A stretch of 8,109 bases of DNA from Candidatus Aminicenantota bacterium (GTDB taxonomy: Bacteria > Acidobacteriota > Aminicenantia > Aminicenantales > UBA8522), in NCBI GenBank assembly GCA_016934895.1, contig JAFGRZ010000148.1, positions 1-8,109 on the forward strand, in the 5' to 3' direction. The notes under the pieces were generated by a model. It saw nothing but the letters and a program-made list of their open reading frames with translations, was not told the DNA's origin and searched no databases. The translations under genes and the position numbers were made by a program. Positions within the stretch are counted from its first letter, which is position 1; every line of letters starts with the position of its first letter. Below, piece by piece: positions 1 through 5,873 of this stretch.

Positions 1-1161
1 ATCCTGATGCTCGCCCCCGAGCCGTTCTTCGAGCCGCGGGGAACGCCGATCAGCGTCTATTTCCGGATCAAGGCCCTTACTGAGCTCGGCCACCGGACGA
101 CTCTCGTCACCTACCCCATCGGCCAGGCCATCGCCCTCAAGAATTTAAAGATCGTCCGCGCGCCGAACCTGCTGGGGATCCGGAAGGTGAGAATCGGCCC
201 CTCTTTGACCAAGGTGCCTTTGGACGCCCTGCTCCTTCTCCAGGCCGGCCTTGAGATCATCAGCCGCCCTTACGATCTCGTCTTTTCCCATGAGGAAGCC
301 GCCCTGCTGGGGGTTTGGCTGGCCCGAATCCGGAGGAAGCCCCATGTCTATGACATGCATTCCAGTCTTCCCCAGCAGCTCGAAAACTTCCAATTCACCC
401 GTTCGCCCGTCCTGATTTCGCTCTTTAAAAGAATGGAGCGCTATATCCTCAAGAATTCGCAGGCCGTCATCGTGATCTGCCGGGACCTGATGGCTGCGGT
501 CGACGCATTGGGCTACTCTCATAAAGCGATCCAAATCGAGAATTTCCTCGACTTCCCGGCTGAAGAATTTCCCGACGAAGCGATCGCCCGGAAGAAACGG
601 GAAATGGCGCCGGGGGGGCAAAAAATCGTACTCTATGCCGGCAACTTCGAACCCTATCAGGGCATTCCCCTCCTTCTCCGGGCCGCCCGGAAAGTTGGAG
701 AAGCCGCCGTGTTCCTGTTGGTGGGAGGATCAGGACGCTCGCTCCAGGAGATGAGAACTCTGGCGGCCGGCCTCGGAATCCTGGACCGGACCGTCTTCGT
801 GGACAAGGTTCCTCCTTCGCAAATCCCCATTTTCATCCGCCTGGCCGATGTCCTGGTCTCTCCCCGCATTTCCGGGACAAACACGCCGCTCAAGATTTAC
901 TCGTTTCTCAAATCCGGAAAGCCGCTCGTGGCCACCCGGCTCTGGACGCACACCCAGGTTTTGAATGAACAGAACGCCGTGCTCGCCGAACCGGAACCCG
1001 GCAGCCTGGCCAGGGGCATAGAACTCGCCCTGACGAGCGAAGAGGCCCGGGCCCGAGCGCGGGCGGCCAGGGAATGGGCGGAGGCGGAATTTTCATCCGC
1101 CCGGTACTTCGAAAAGATCGGCCGGGTCCTGGCGCTGGCCCGGACCCATCATGACCGTTGA
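1..1161 (+). CDS. GT4-family glycosyltransferase (5' partial)
   Basis: Retaining glycosyltransferase of the GT4 (GT-B fold) type, expected to move a sugar from a nucleotide sugar onto a glycan or lipid-linked acceptor at the cytoplasmic face of the membrane. The frame is open to base 1 (Ile-Leu before the first ATG at 7), and family members usually have a strand ending in 'ILML' there, so the true start is probably just outside the window. Numbering from the ATG at 7, the N-terminal domain has the nucleotide-loop-like EPRGTPISVY (about 9-18). The C-terminal Rossmann domain begins at VLYAGNFEPYQG (about 209-220) and contains SPRISGTNTPLKIYSFLKSG (about 285-304). At the place of the usual EX7E pair I read Thr291 and Ser299, so both glutamates seem to be missing; GT4 subfamilies with a 'PLKIY' motif vary here. 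The sugar and acceptor are unknown. The stop lies 16 bases before my preferred start of the epimerase, which suggests one transcript. Confidence 0.88.
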   Translation: MLMLAPEPFFEPRGTPISVYFRIKALTELGHRTTLVTYPIGQAIALKNLKIVRAPNLLGIRKVRIGPSLTKVPLDALLLLQAGLEIISRPYDLVFSHEEAALLGVWLARIRRKPHVYDMHSSLPQQLENFQFTRSPVLISLFKRMERYILKNSQAVIVICRDLMAAVDALGYSHKAIQIENFLDFPAEEFPDEAIARKKREMAPGGQKIVLYAGNFEPYQGIPLLLRAARKVGEAAVFLLVGGSGRSLQEMRTLAAGLGILDRTVFVDKVPPSQIPIFIRLADVLVSPRISGTNTPLKIYSFLKSGKPLVATRLWTHTQVLNEQNAVLAEPEPGSLARGIELALTSEEARARARAAREWAEAEFSSARYFEKIGRVLALARTHHDR

Positions 1162-1177
1162 CGGCGGGTCGAAACAA

Positions 1178-2173
1178 ATGCGCGCGTTTGTCACCGGAGG
1201 GTCGGGATTCATCGGCGGCCATCTCATCTCATCGCTCCTCGGCCGCGGGTTCGAGGTCGGAGCCCTCGTCCACCGCACTCCGATCCGGAACGGGCCGCGG
1301 CTTCAGTTCGTCTCCGGCGACATCTGCGACCGCGAAGACCTTGAGCCCGCGCTGGAGGGGGTGGACGTCCTGTTTCACCTCGCGTCCGCGCTCGGATCGC
1401 GGATCATCGGACAGGCCGAATTCCATAGGATCAACGTCCTGGGGACGGAAACCGTCCTCGAAGCCGCGCGCCGCACCGGAGTGGGCCGCATTGTCCACGT
1501 CAGTTCGGCCGGCGTTTTCGGAGCCGTCAGAAACGGCGAGGTCGTCGAGGAGTCCTCCTCCCCCGCCCCCATCACGGTTTACGACAGGACCAAGCTCGAG
1601 GGAGAGGAGATCGCTCTCCGTTTTGCCGGGGAAGAATCGGACGTCGTCATCGTCCGGCCCGGATGGGCTTACGGTCCGCGCGACCGCCGGACGTTCAAAC
1701 TGATCAAATCCGTCTGCGGCGGAAGATTCATGATGGTGACGCGCGGATCGTGCCGGCAAACTCCGGTCTTCATCGATGACCTCGTCAAGGGCATCCTGCT
1801 GGCCTCGGAGAAAGGGGAAAGGGGCGGGATCTATCATCTGGCCGGACGGGAAATCATGACGGTGCGGGAGATGGTCCGGGCGACCGCCCTGGCCTGCGGA
1901 AAAAGGCCGCCCCGTTTTTTTCTTCCTCTTTTTCCCGCCCGCCTGGCCGCGCGGCTGCTGGAAACGGCCTATAAACCCATCGGCAAAGAGGCTCCCTTCA
2001 ACCGGTCAAAGCTGTCTTTCTTCATCCATTCCAAGCCGCTGTCCATTGAGAAGGCCCGGAGAGAGCTCGGATTTGAGCCGGATGTTTGTTTCCAAAATGG
2101 GATCAATCGTACTATTTTTTGGTACAGAAACGAGGGCTGGCTACCCTATCCTCCCGGAAAAAGCGGATCCTGA
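1178..2173 (+). CDS. NAD-dependent epimerase/dehydratase (extended SDR)
   Basis: Extended short-chain dehydrogenase/reductase of the nucleotide-sugar epimerase/dehydratase type, a soluble NAD(P)-dependent enzyme. From the ATG at 1178 (331 aa) it starts MRAFVTGGSGFIGGHL. The Rossmann glycine motif GGSGFIG falls at residues 7-13, as is usual for the family. The catalytic set is visible: Ser109/Ser110 in HVSSAGVFG and Tyr135-x3-Lys139 in VYDRTK. RPGWAYGPRD follows the active site, as in UDP-sugar epimerases and related reductases, and the C-terminal part is a variable substrate domain. An in-frame ATG at 1151 would add nine residues and overlap the GT4 gene by 11 bases; neither start has a strong Shine-Dalgarno, and I prefer 1178 because the Rossmann strand then begins at once. 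Next to a GT4 it probably makes or modifies a sugar donor, but it could also be a dihydroflavonol-reductase-like SDR. The substrate cannot be read from sequence. Confidence 0.88.
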   Translation: MRAFVTGGSGFIGGHLISSLLGRGFEVGALVHRTPIRNGPRLQFVSGDICDREDLEPALEGVDVLFHLASALGSRIIGQAEFHRINVLGTETVLEAARRTGVGRIVHVSSAGVFGAVRNGEVVEESSSPAPITVYDRTKLEGEEIALRFAGEESDVVIVRPGWAYGPRDRRTFKLIKSVCGGRFMMVTRGSCRQTPVFIDDLVKGILLASEKGERGGIYHLAGREIMTVREMVRATALACGKRPPRFFLPLFPARLAARLLETAYKPIGKEAPFNRSKLSFFIHSKPLSIEKARRELGFEPDVCFQNGINRTIFWYRNEGWLPYPPGKSGS

Positions 2174-2201
2174 GTCCCCCCATCTCACCAATCCCAAACC
2201 T

Positions 2202-2954
2202 TTACTTTTTTTCCCGCCTGTCGCGGATCAACAGGCTGCGGTTACCGGCCACAACGGCATACTCGGGAAGAGGACCGGTCACCACCGCGCCCGCTCCGAC
2301 CACCGTTCCCTGCCCGATGGTGACGCCGTCGAGGACGATGACCCCCGCCCCGAGCCAGACATCATCCCCGATCCGGATGCCGCCCTTGCTGAAGGAAGGC
2401 TGGAACATGATCGGCCGGCCGAGGTCGCTAAAGCCGTGGTTCCCGCCGGCCACAAGGTAACACTGCCCGGCCAGGAAGCAATAGCGGCCCAGGACGATCT
2501 CGGTCTCGGAGAGGAGGCTGCAGTTGGCCGAGATATTGCTGTAATCTCCGACGGTGATCGAACCTTCCTTGCAGCTCAGGATCGTGTTCCGGCCGATAAA
2601 GACGTTATCTCCGATCCGGAGGCCCGCGTTTTTCTCTCCCTTGGCGTCGAGGACGACGTTATCGTCGATGGCCACGTTGTCGCCGATCGTGATCTTGCGC
2701 GGGTGGCGGAGCGTCATGTTCCGGCCGAAGACGACCCCCTTCCCCACCTTCCGGAAGAGGCAGGGATAGAAAGCCCGGCGGAGGGCCAGGCCGAGGGCTC
2801 CCGGAATCCAGGAGAAAAGGAGGTTGACGAGCTCGAAGCGCAGAAATCTCCACGGCCCCTTTTCGCCGACGACGAGCGCGCCGTATTTGGCGGAAAGGGA
2901 TTTTTTCTCAGACAGGAACTCTTTTTGAGCGCTGCCGTGGAATCGGGTGTTCAT
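2202..2954 (-). CDS. Left-handed beta-helix (hexapeptide-repeat) acyltransferase
   Basis: Acyltransferase of the LbetaH family (LacA/WbbJ/serine O-acetyltransferase-like), 250 aa, probably transferring acetyl or another acyl group from CoA to a sugar hydroxyl or amine. Residues 1-70 are a non-repeat N-terminal part with a hydrophobic stretch (about 41-64). After it come hexapeptide coils: ITIGDNVAIDDNVVL (88-102), LRIGDNVFIGRNTIL (112-126), ITVGDYSNISANCSL (133-147), IRIGDDVWLGAGVIV (193-207) and VTIGQGTVVGAGAVV (211-225). The loop NHGFSD places a likely catalytic His at 173. The PEYAVVAGNRSLLIRDR tail is typical. I chose the ATG at 2954 because AAAAAGG lies four bases before it; a GTG at 2978 would add eight residues. 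A possible extended -10 (TGG-TATATC on the minus strand, 2969-2977) sits just upstream but is weak. It is the only gene in the glycan cluster on the minus strand, and it converges on the epimerase with 28 bases between. O-acetylation of the cluster's glycan is an inference. Confidence 0.88.
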   Translation of the reverse strand: MNTRFHGSAQKEFLSEKKSLSAKYGALVVGEKGPWRFLRFELVNLLFSWIPGALGLALRRAFYPCLFRKVGKGVVFGRNMTLRHPRKITIGDNVAIDDNVVLDAKGEKNAGLRIGDNVFIGRNTILSCKEGSITVGDYSNISANCSLLSETEIVLGRYCFLAGQCYLVAGGNHGFSDLGRPIMFQPSFSKGGIRIGDDVWLGAGVIVLDGVTIGQGTVVGAGAVVTGPLPEYAVVAGNRSLLIRDRREKK

Positions 2955-2992
2955 CGGACCTTTTTCTAGATATACCACAAATCAGCCCCATA

Positions 2993-3080
2993 AAAAATGG
3001 GGACGGTCCTATTTATTTCACCCTCTCCCAAAACCCTCCCCCATCATAGGGAGGGAATAAATGGGAACGTCCCCATTTTT
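2993..3080. repeat. 88-bp palindromic intergenic repeat (REP/MITE-like)
   Basis: Two 25-base arms, 2993-3017 and 3056-3080, are reverse complements with two mismatches. Each outer end reads AAAAATGGGGACG inward and each inner end ATTTATT. Between them a second inverted repeat, CCCTCCC (3034-3040) and GGGAGGG (3049-3055), closes an 8-base loop, so the whole element can fold as a nested hairpin. It lies in the divergent gap between the acyltransferase and the GT9 gene. From memory, sequences of the AAATGGGGACGTTCC kind occur as dispersed palindromes near Y1 (IS200-like/RAYT) transposase genes in diverse bacteria; that link is recollection, not shown here. There is no transposase in the window. 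The T-runs on both sides make it look like a bidirectional terminator, but both flanking genes are transcribed away from it. Confidence 0.75.
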
Positions 3081-3099
3081 CCGCGGGCCTTCCAAGGCG

Positions 3100-3128
3100 T
3101 TGTCTTTAGGCCGGACTTATGGCATAAA
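3100..3128 (+). promoter_or_regulatory. Candidate sigma-70 promoter for the GT9-GT2-rsmA operon
   Basis: TTGTCT (3100-3105) and CATAAA (3123-3128) are separated by exactly 17 bases. A TGG directly before the -10 gives an extended -10 element. Each hexamer matches four of six consensus bases. Transcription would begin near 3135, about 30 bases before the GT9 start. This is prediction by eye, and a start inside the adjacent repeat cannot be excluded. Confidence 0.4.
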
Positions 3129-3164
3129 GAAGCAGGAGTCGCCGCCCCTCCCGTCAAGGTGCCC

Positions 3165-4262
3165 ATGAGATTGAGACCGGATTGCGTTCATTTTCGAGGC
3201 GACAAGCCATGTGTCTTCAACCGCCTGTGCCGGGACTGCCCTCACTTCGCGGCCTTCCCCACCCGAATTCTGATCATCAAGTGCCGGGCCATGGGAGACG
3301 TCTTGAGGACGACTCCCCTCCTTCCTTCGATCAAGCGGAAATACCCGCTGAGTCACATCACCTGGCTGGCGGACGGAGAAAGCGCTGATCTTCTCCGCCA
3401 CAATCCTCATATCGACCGCCTTCTCGCTTTTGACCTGGAAACCGTCCTCCTCCTGCTCACCGCCCCATTCGACCTTCTCCTGAGCCTGGACAAGGAGCCC
3501 GGCCCCGCCGCCCTGGCCATGAAGGTCAATGCCTCCGAAAAGCGCGGGTTCGGCCTGAACGCGTCCGGGAACCTGACTATCTTTAATCCCGCCGCCGAGT
3601 ATGCCTACCGCCTGGGGGTCGACGATGAGCTGAAATTCCACAAGAACAGGAAGTCTTACCAGGAAATTATTCATGAGGCCGTCGAGCTCCCCTATGCCCG
3701 CGACGAATACGTCTTCGAGCTCCCCGAGAAGGCGAAGGAAAAGGCCCGGGTGTTTTTCAAACGCCGCCGCCTCTCCCGCCGCCGGCCGGCGATCGGGCTG
3801 AACACGGGATCCGGATCGAAGTTCGAGACCAAGCAGTGGCCGGCGGGACATTTTCTCCGGCTGATTTCGCTCCTCGCCGAAAAGACGAACGCCCGGGTCT
3901 TTCTCCTCGGCGGACCGCGGGAAAAAGAGCTTAACCGCTTTCTGGCGCGGAAGAGCCGCTCCCGGGCGGTGGACACCGGGACCGACCATTCGCTCCTCGA
4001 ATTCGCCGGTTTCATCTCATTCCTGGACCTCGTCGTGACTTCGGATACATTGGGGATGCACCTGGCTATCGCTCTCAAGAAGCCGGTGGTTGCGCTTTTC
4101 GGATCGACCTCGCCGCAGGAGATCGAGCTCTACGGCCGCGGATCGAAAATTTTCCTGGAAATGGAATGCTCCCCCTGCTACAGACAGACCTGTCCGGATC
4201 CCAGGTGCATGACCGCGATCCGGCCCGAGCGTGTTCTCGCGGAGATCCGGAAGTTCATCTGA
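3165..4262 (+). CDS. GT9-family glycosyltransferase (heptosyltransferase-like)
   Basis: ADP-heptose:LPS heptosyltransferase-like enzyme of family GT9 (GT-B fold), 365 aa from the ATG at 3165. The GT9 core starts at RILIIKCRAMGDVLRTTPLL (34-53), where the conserved Gly-Asp lies. Later come NTGSGSKFETKQWP, with the phosphate-binding Lys typical of the family, and SDTLGMHLAIALKKPVVALFG near the C-terminus. Before the core is a Cys-rich stretch (Cys7, 16, 22, 25), and the C-terminal tail has a second Cys group (335, 338, 343, 348). I chose 3165 because AAGGTG precedes it and the Cys motif begins there. The frame stays open upstream to an ATG at 2997, but that lies inside the palindromic repeat and the extra 56 residues are low-complexity read-through. 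The GT2 gene begins six bases after the stop. Heptose transfer to lipid A core is the family's best-known job; here the sugar is unknown and the gene could act on another surface glycan. Confidence 0.87.
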   Translation: MRLRPDCVHFRGDKPCVFNRLCRDCPHFAAFPTRILIIKCRAMGDVLRTTPLLPSIKRKYPLSHITWLADGESADLLRHNPHIDRLLAFDLETVLLLLTAPFDLLLSLDKEPGPAALAMKVNASEKRGFGLNASGNLTIFNPAAEYAYRLGVDDELKFHKNRKSYQEIIHEAVELPYARDEYVFELPEKAKEKARVFFKRRRLSRRRPAIGLNTGSGSKFETKQWPAGHFLRLISLLAEKTNARVFLLGGPREKELNRFLARKSRSRAVDTGTDHSLLEFAGFISFLDLVVTSDTLGMHLAIALKKPVVALFGSTSPQEIELYGRGSKIFLEMECSPCYRQTCPDPRCMTAIRPERVLAEIRKFI

Positions 4263-4268
4263 ACCGCC

Positions 4269-5015
4269 ATGGCCCCTCCCCCTTCCCGCCTCGTCATCAT
4301 GATCCCGACATATAATGAGGGCGGGACGATCGAAGAATTGATCCGGGAGATCCTGGCGTTGCCTCTGGAATGCGACCTGGCCGTTCTCGTGGTGGATGAC
4401 GATTCGCCCGACGGGACGGCCGGCCGCGTCGCTGAGATCCGCCGGCATGACCCGCGCGTCCACATCCTTGTCCGAGAGGAAGCGCGGGGACGCGGCCTGG
4501 CCGGAAGAGAGGGTTTCCGGCACGCCCTCGGCCTCGGGGCCGACTTCATCATCGAGATGGACGGAGACGGCTCTCACCAGCCCGGGCACATTCCCTCCCT
4601 TCTCGAGCGGACCCGCGAGTATGACGTCGTCCTCGGGTCGCGCTTCGTGCCGGGCGGAAAGGACGCGGACCGTCCCCTCGCCAGGAGGTTGATCACTCTC
4701 CTGGTGCGGCGGTTCATTCGCCGGCTTTTTCACATTCCGGTCAACGACGTCTCCTCCGGATTCCGCTGTTTTCGCCGCGATGTCCTGGAGAAAGTCGATC
4801 CCGCAAGCCTCGTTTCCGCCGGGCCCTCCATCGTCCTCGAAGTCCTCTATAAAGCCTACCGCCTGGGATTCGCCATCGGCGAGGCGCCGATCGTCTTTGT
4901 CGATCGGAAAAAAGGCCGGACCAAGCTGACCGGCCTGATTCTCTGGAAAACGCTCGTCATGGCCCTGCGCATCAAGAGGATGTACCGGCCATTGGAGCCT
5001 CCCGTCAGGACATGA
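4269..5015 (+). CDS. GT2 polyprenyl-phosphate mannose synthase-like glycosyltransferase
   Basis: GT2 enzyme of the dolichol/polyprenol-phosphate mannosyltransferase type (Dpm1-like), 248 aa. It would transfer mannose, or a related hexose, from GDP- or UDP-sugar to polyprenyl phosphate on the inner face of the membrane. Visible motifs: IPTYNEGGTI (12-21); the nucleotide-binding VVDDDSPDGT (41-50); and the metal-binding MDGDGSH (97-103), which holds the DXD equivalent. LGSRFVPGG (122-130), VSSGFRCFRRDVL and PIVFVDRKKGRTKLT are all typical of this family. There is no hydrophobic tail long enough for the two-helix C-terminus of GtrB-type relatives, so it resembles the soluble or peripheral form. 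It starts six bases after the GT9 stop with no strong Shine-Dalgarno, so coupling to GT9 is likely. Its stop overlaps the rsmA start as ATGA. Charged polyprenyl phosphate normally feeds a GT-C enzyme, and none is in the window. Confidence 0.87.
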   Translation: MAPPPSRLVIMIPTYNEGGTIEELIREILALPLECDLAVLVVDDDSPDGTAGRVAEIRRHDPRVHILVREEARGRGLAGREGFRHALGLGADFIIEMDGDGSHQPGHIPSLLERTREYDVVLGSRFVPGGKDADRPLARRLITLLVRRFIRRLFHIPVNDVSSGFRCFRRDVLEKVDPASLVSAGPSIVLEVLYKAYRLGFAIGEAPIVFVDRKKGRTKLTGLILWKTLVMALRIKRMYRPLEPPVRT

Positions 5016-5809
5016 GAAAAACCAAAGCCCTCGGCCAGCATTTCCTGACCTCCCGGACCGTCCTTCGAAAGATCGTCGAAGTCATCTCTCCCCAAAGGGA
5101 CGAACTCGTCATCGAGATCGGCGCCGGCAAGGGCGCCCTGACCTTCCCGCTGGCCGAGCGGGCCGGCAAGGTCATCGCCGTCGAAAAGGACGGGGCCCTC
5201 ATTCCCTTCCTGCTCGAACACCGAAGGCCCAACGTGGTCGTCCGGCATGAGGACGTCTTGCGCCTCGATTTCCGGGACCTCCTTGCCGGGGAAGCGGTTT
5301 TCGGCGGAAAGGTCAAGCTGGCGGGAAATCTGCCCTATTCCATCTCCTCGCCCCTTCTTTTCAAGGTCCTCGAAGACAAGGACGTGTTCACCGCCTGCGT
5401 TTTTCTCCTTCAGAAAGAGGTCGCCGAGAGGCTCAGCGCGAAGCCGGGGTCCAAAAAACATGCGCCTCTCTCCATTCTCTTCCAAATGCATTTCGACGTC
5501 CGGCTGCGCTTTGCGCTGCCGCCGGGCGCCTTCTCTCCGCCCCCCCGGGTACAGTCCGCCCTGATATCTCTAACCCGGAGGCCCCGTCCGCTCTTCCCGG
5601 TCGCCGACGAGGATCGTTTTCGCCGCTTCCTCCGGGCCGCCTTCGCCCAGAGGAGAAAAACCCTGCTCAATAATCTCAAATCGGCCCGCTACCCTCTCGG
5701 CCTCCTCCGGGAATCATTTCGAGATCTTTCCCTCAATGAAACCGTCCGGGCTGAACAGCTCTCCATCGCCCAATTCGCCGACCTTTTTGAGGCGCTCGGC
5801 AGAGGTTGA
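5012..5809 (+). CDS. rsmA: 16S rRNA (adenine1518/1519-N6)-dimethyltransferase RsmA (KsgA)
   Basis: RsmA/KsgA uses S-adenosylmethionine to dimethylate two adjacent adenines in the 3'-terminal helix 45 loop of 16S rRNA, a late step and checkpoint in small-subunit assembly. The 265-aa length is normal for the family. The N-terminus GQHFL (8-12) is the classic KsgA motif. EIGAGKGALT (35-44) is the SAM-binding motif I, AVEKD (56-60) the acidic loop, and NLPYS (106-110) the catalytic motif IV. LLQKEVAERL (132-141) and FSPPPRVQSALI (174-185) are also conserved. FAQRRKTLLNNL (211-222) in the C-terminal helical domain matches the family. The ATG shares bases with the GT2 stop (ATGA), so it is probably translated by coupling. 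It is complete with no missing motif. As a housekeeping gene it is unlikely to share a pathway with its glycosyltransferase neighbours. Confidence 0.96.
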   Translation: MRKTKALGQHFLTSRTVLRKIVEVISPQRDELVIEIGAGKGALTFPLAERAGKVIAVEKDGALIPFLLEHRRPNVVVRHEDVLRLDFRDLLAGEAVFGGKVKLAGNLPYSISSPLLFKVLEDKDVFTACVFLLQKEVAERLSAKPGSKKHAPLSILFQMHFDVRLRFALPPGAFSPPPRVQSALISLTRRPRPLFPVADEDRFRRFLRAAFAQRRKTLLNNLKSARYPLGLLRESFRDLSLNETVRAEQLSIAQFADLFEALGRG

Positions 5810-5834
5810 AGGAAACCTCGCGGAGTGGTATAAA
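5806..5834 (+). promoter_or_regulatory. Candidate extended -10 promoter for the radical SAM gene
   Basis: TTGAAG (5806-5811), at the rsmA stop codon, and TATAAA (5829-5834) are 17 bases apart. TGG immediately precedes the -10, which matches five of six consensus bases. The start would be near 5841, about 33 bases before the GTG of the radical SAM gene and upstream of its ribosome binding site. A small 6-bp hairpin (GAGGTT at 5802-5807 with AACCTC at 5814-5819) overlaps the -35; it has no T-run and is not a terminator. Confidence 0.5.
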
Positions 5835-5857
5835 TCAGCCGGTCTCCGATGGTCAAA

Positions 5858-5869
5858 GAGGAAAGGTGA
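5858..5869 (+). promoter_or_regulatory. Ribosome binding site that sets the GTG start at 5874
   Basis: GAGGAAAGGTGA ends four bases before the GTG at 5874. It is the strongest Shine-Dalgarno-like sequence I see in the window. It argues against the in-frame ATG at 5736, which lies within rsmA and would add 46 residues that do not resemble a protein domain. Confidence 0.6.
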
Positions 5870-5873
5870 CAGC

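Noticed and set aside
612..625. G7 followed by A6 run in the GT4 gene, and T7 run at 1915-1921 in the epimerase gene, as phase-variation tracts
   Set aside because: The runs are short, the frames are intact, and nothing shows length variation; comparison of reads or strains would be needed.
2046..2969. 307-codon open frame on the + strand opposite the acyltransferase
   Set aside because: It is an antisense shadow: its translation is rich in Asp, Pro, Glu and Ala without motifs, while the minus strand gives clear hexapeptide repeats.
2993..3080. Rho-independent terminator
   Set aside because: Both flanking genes are transcribed away from it and the central gap of the hairpin is long; a repeat explains the two-sided T-runs better.
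2997..3164. Upstream extension of the GT9 frame to an ATG at 2997
   Set aside because: The added 56 codons run through the palindromic repeat and its flank and show no conserved sequence; the Cys motif and AAGGTG support 3165.
3117..3989. 290-codon open frame on the - strand inside the GT9 gene
   Set aside because: It is antisense to a well-supported gene and shows no recognisable domain; G+C-rich codon use leaves such frames open.
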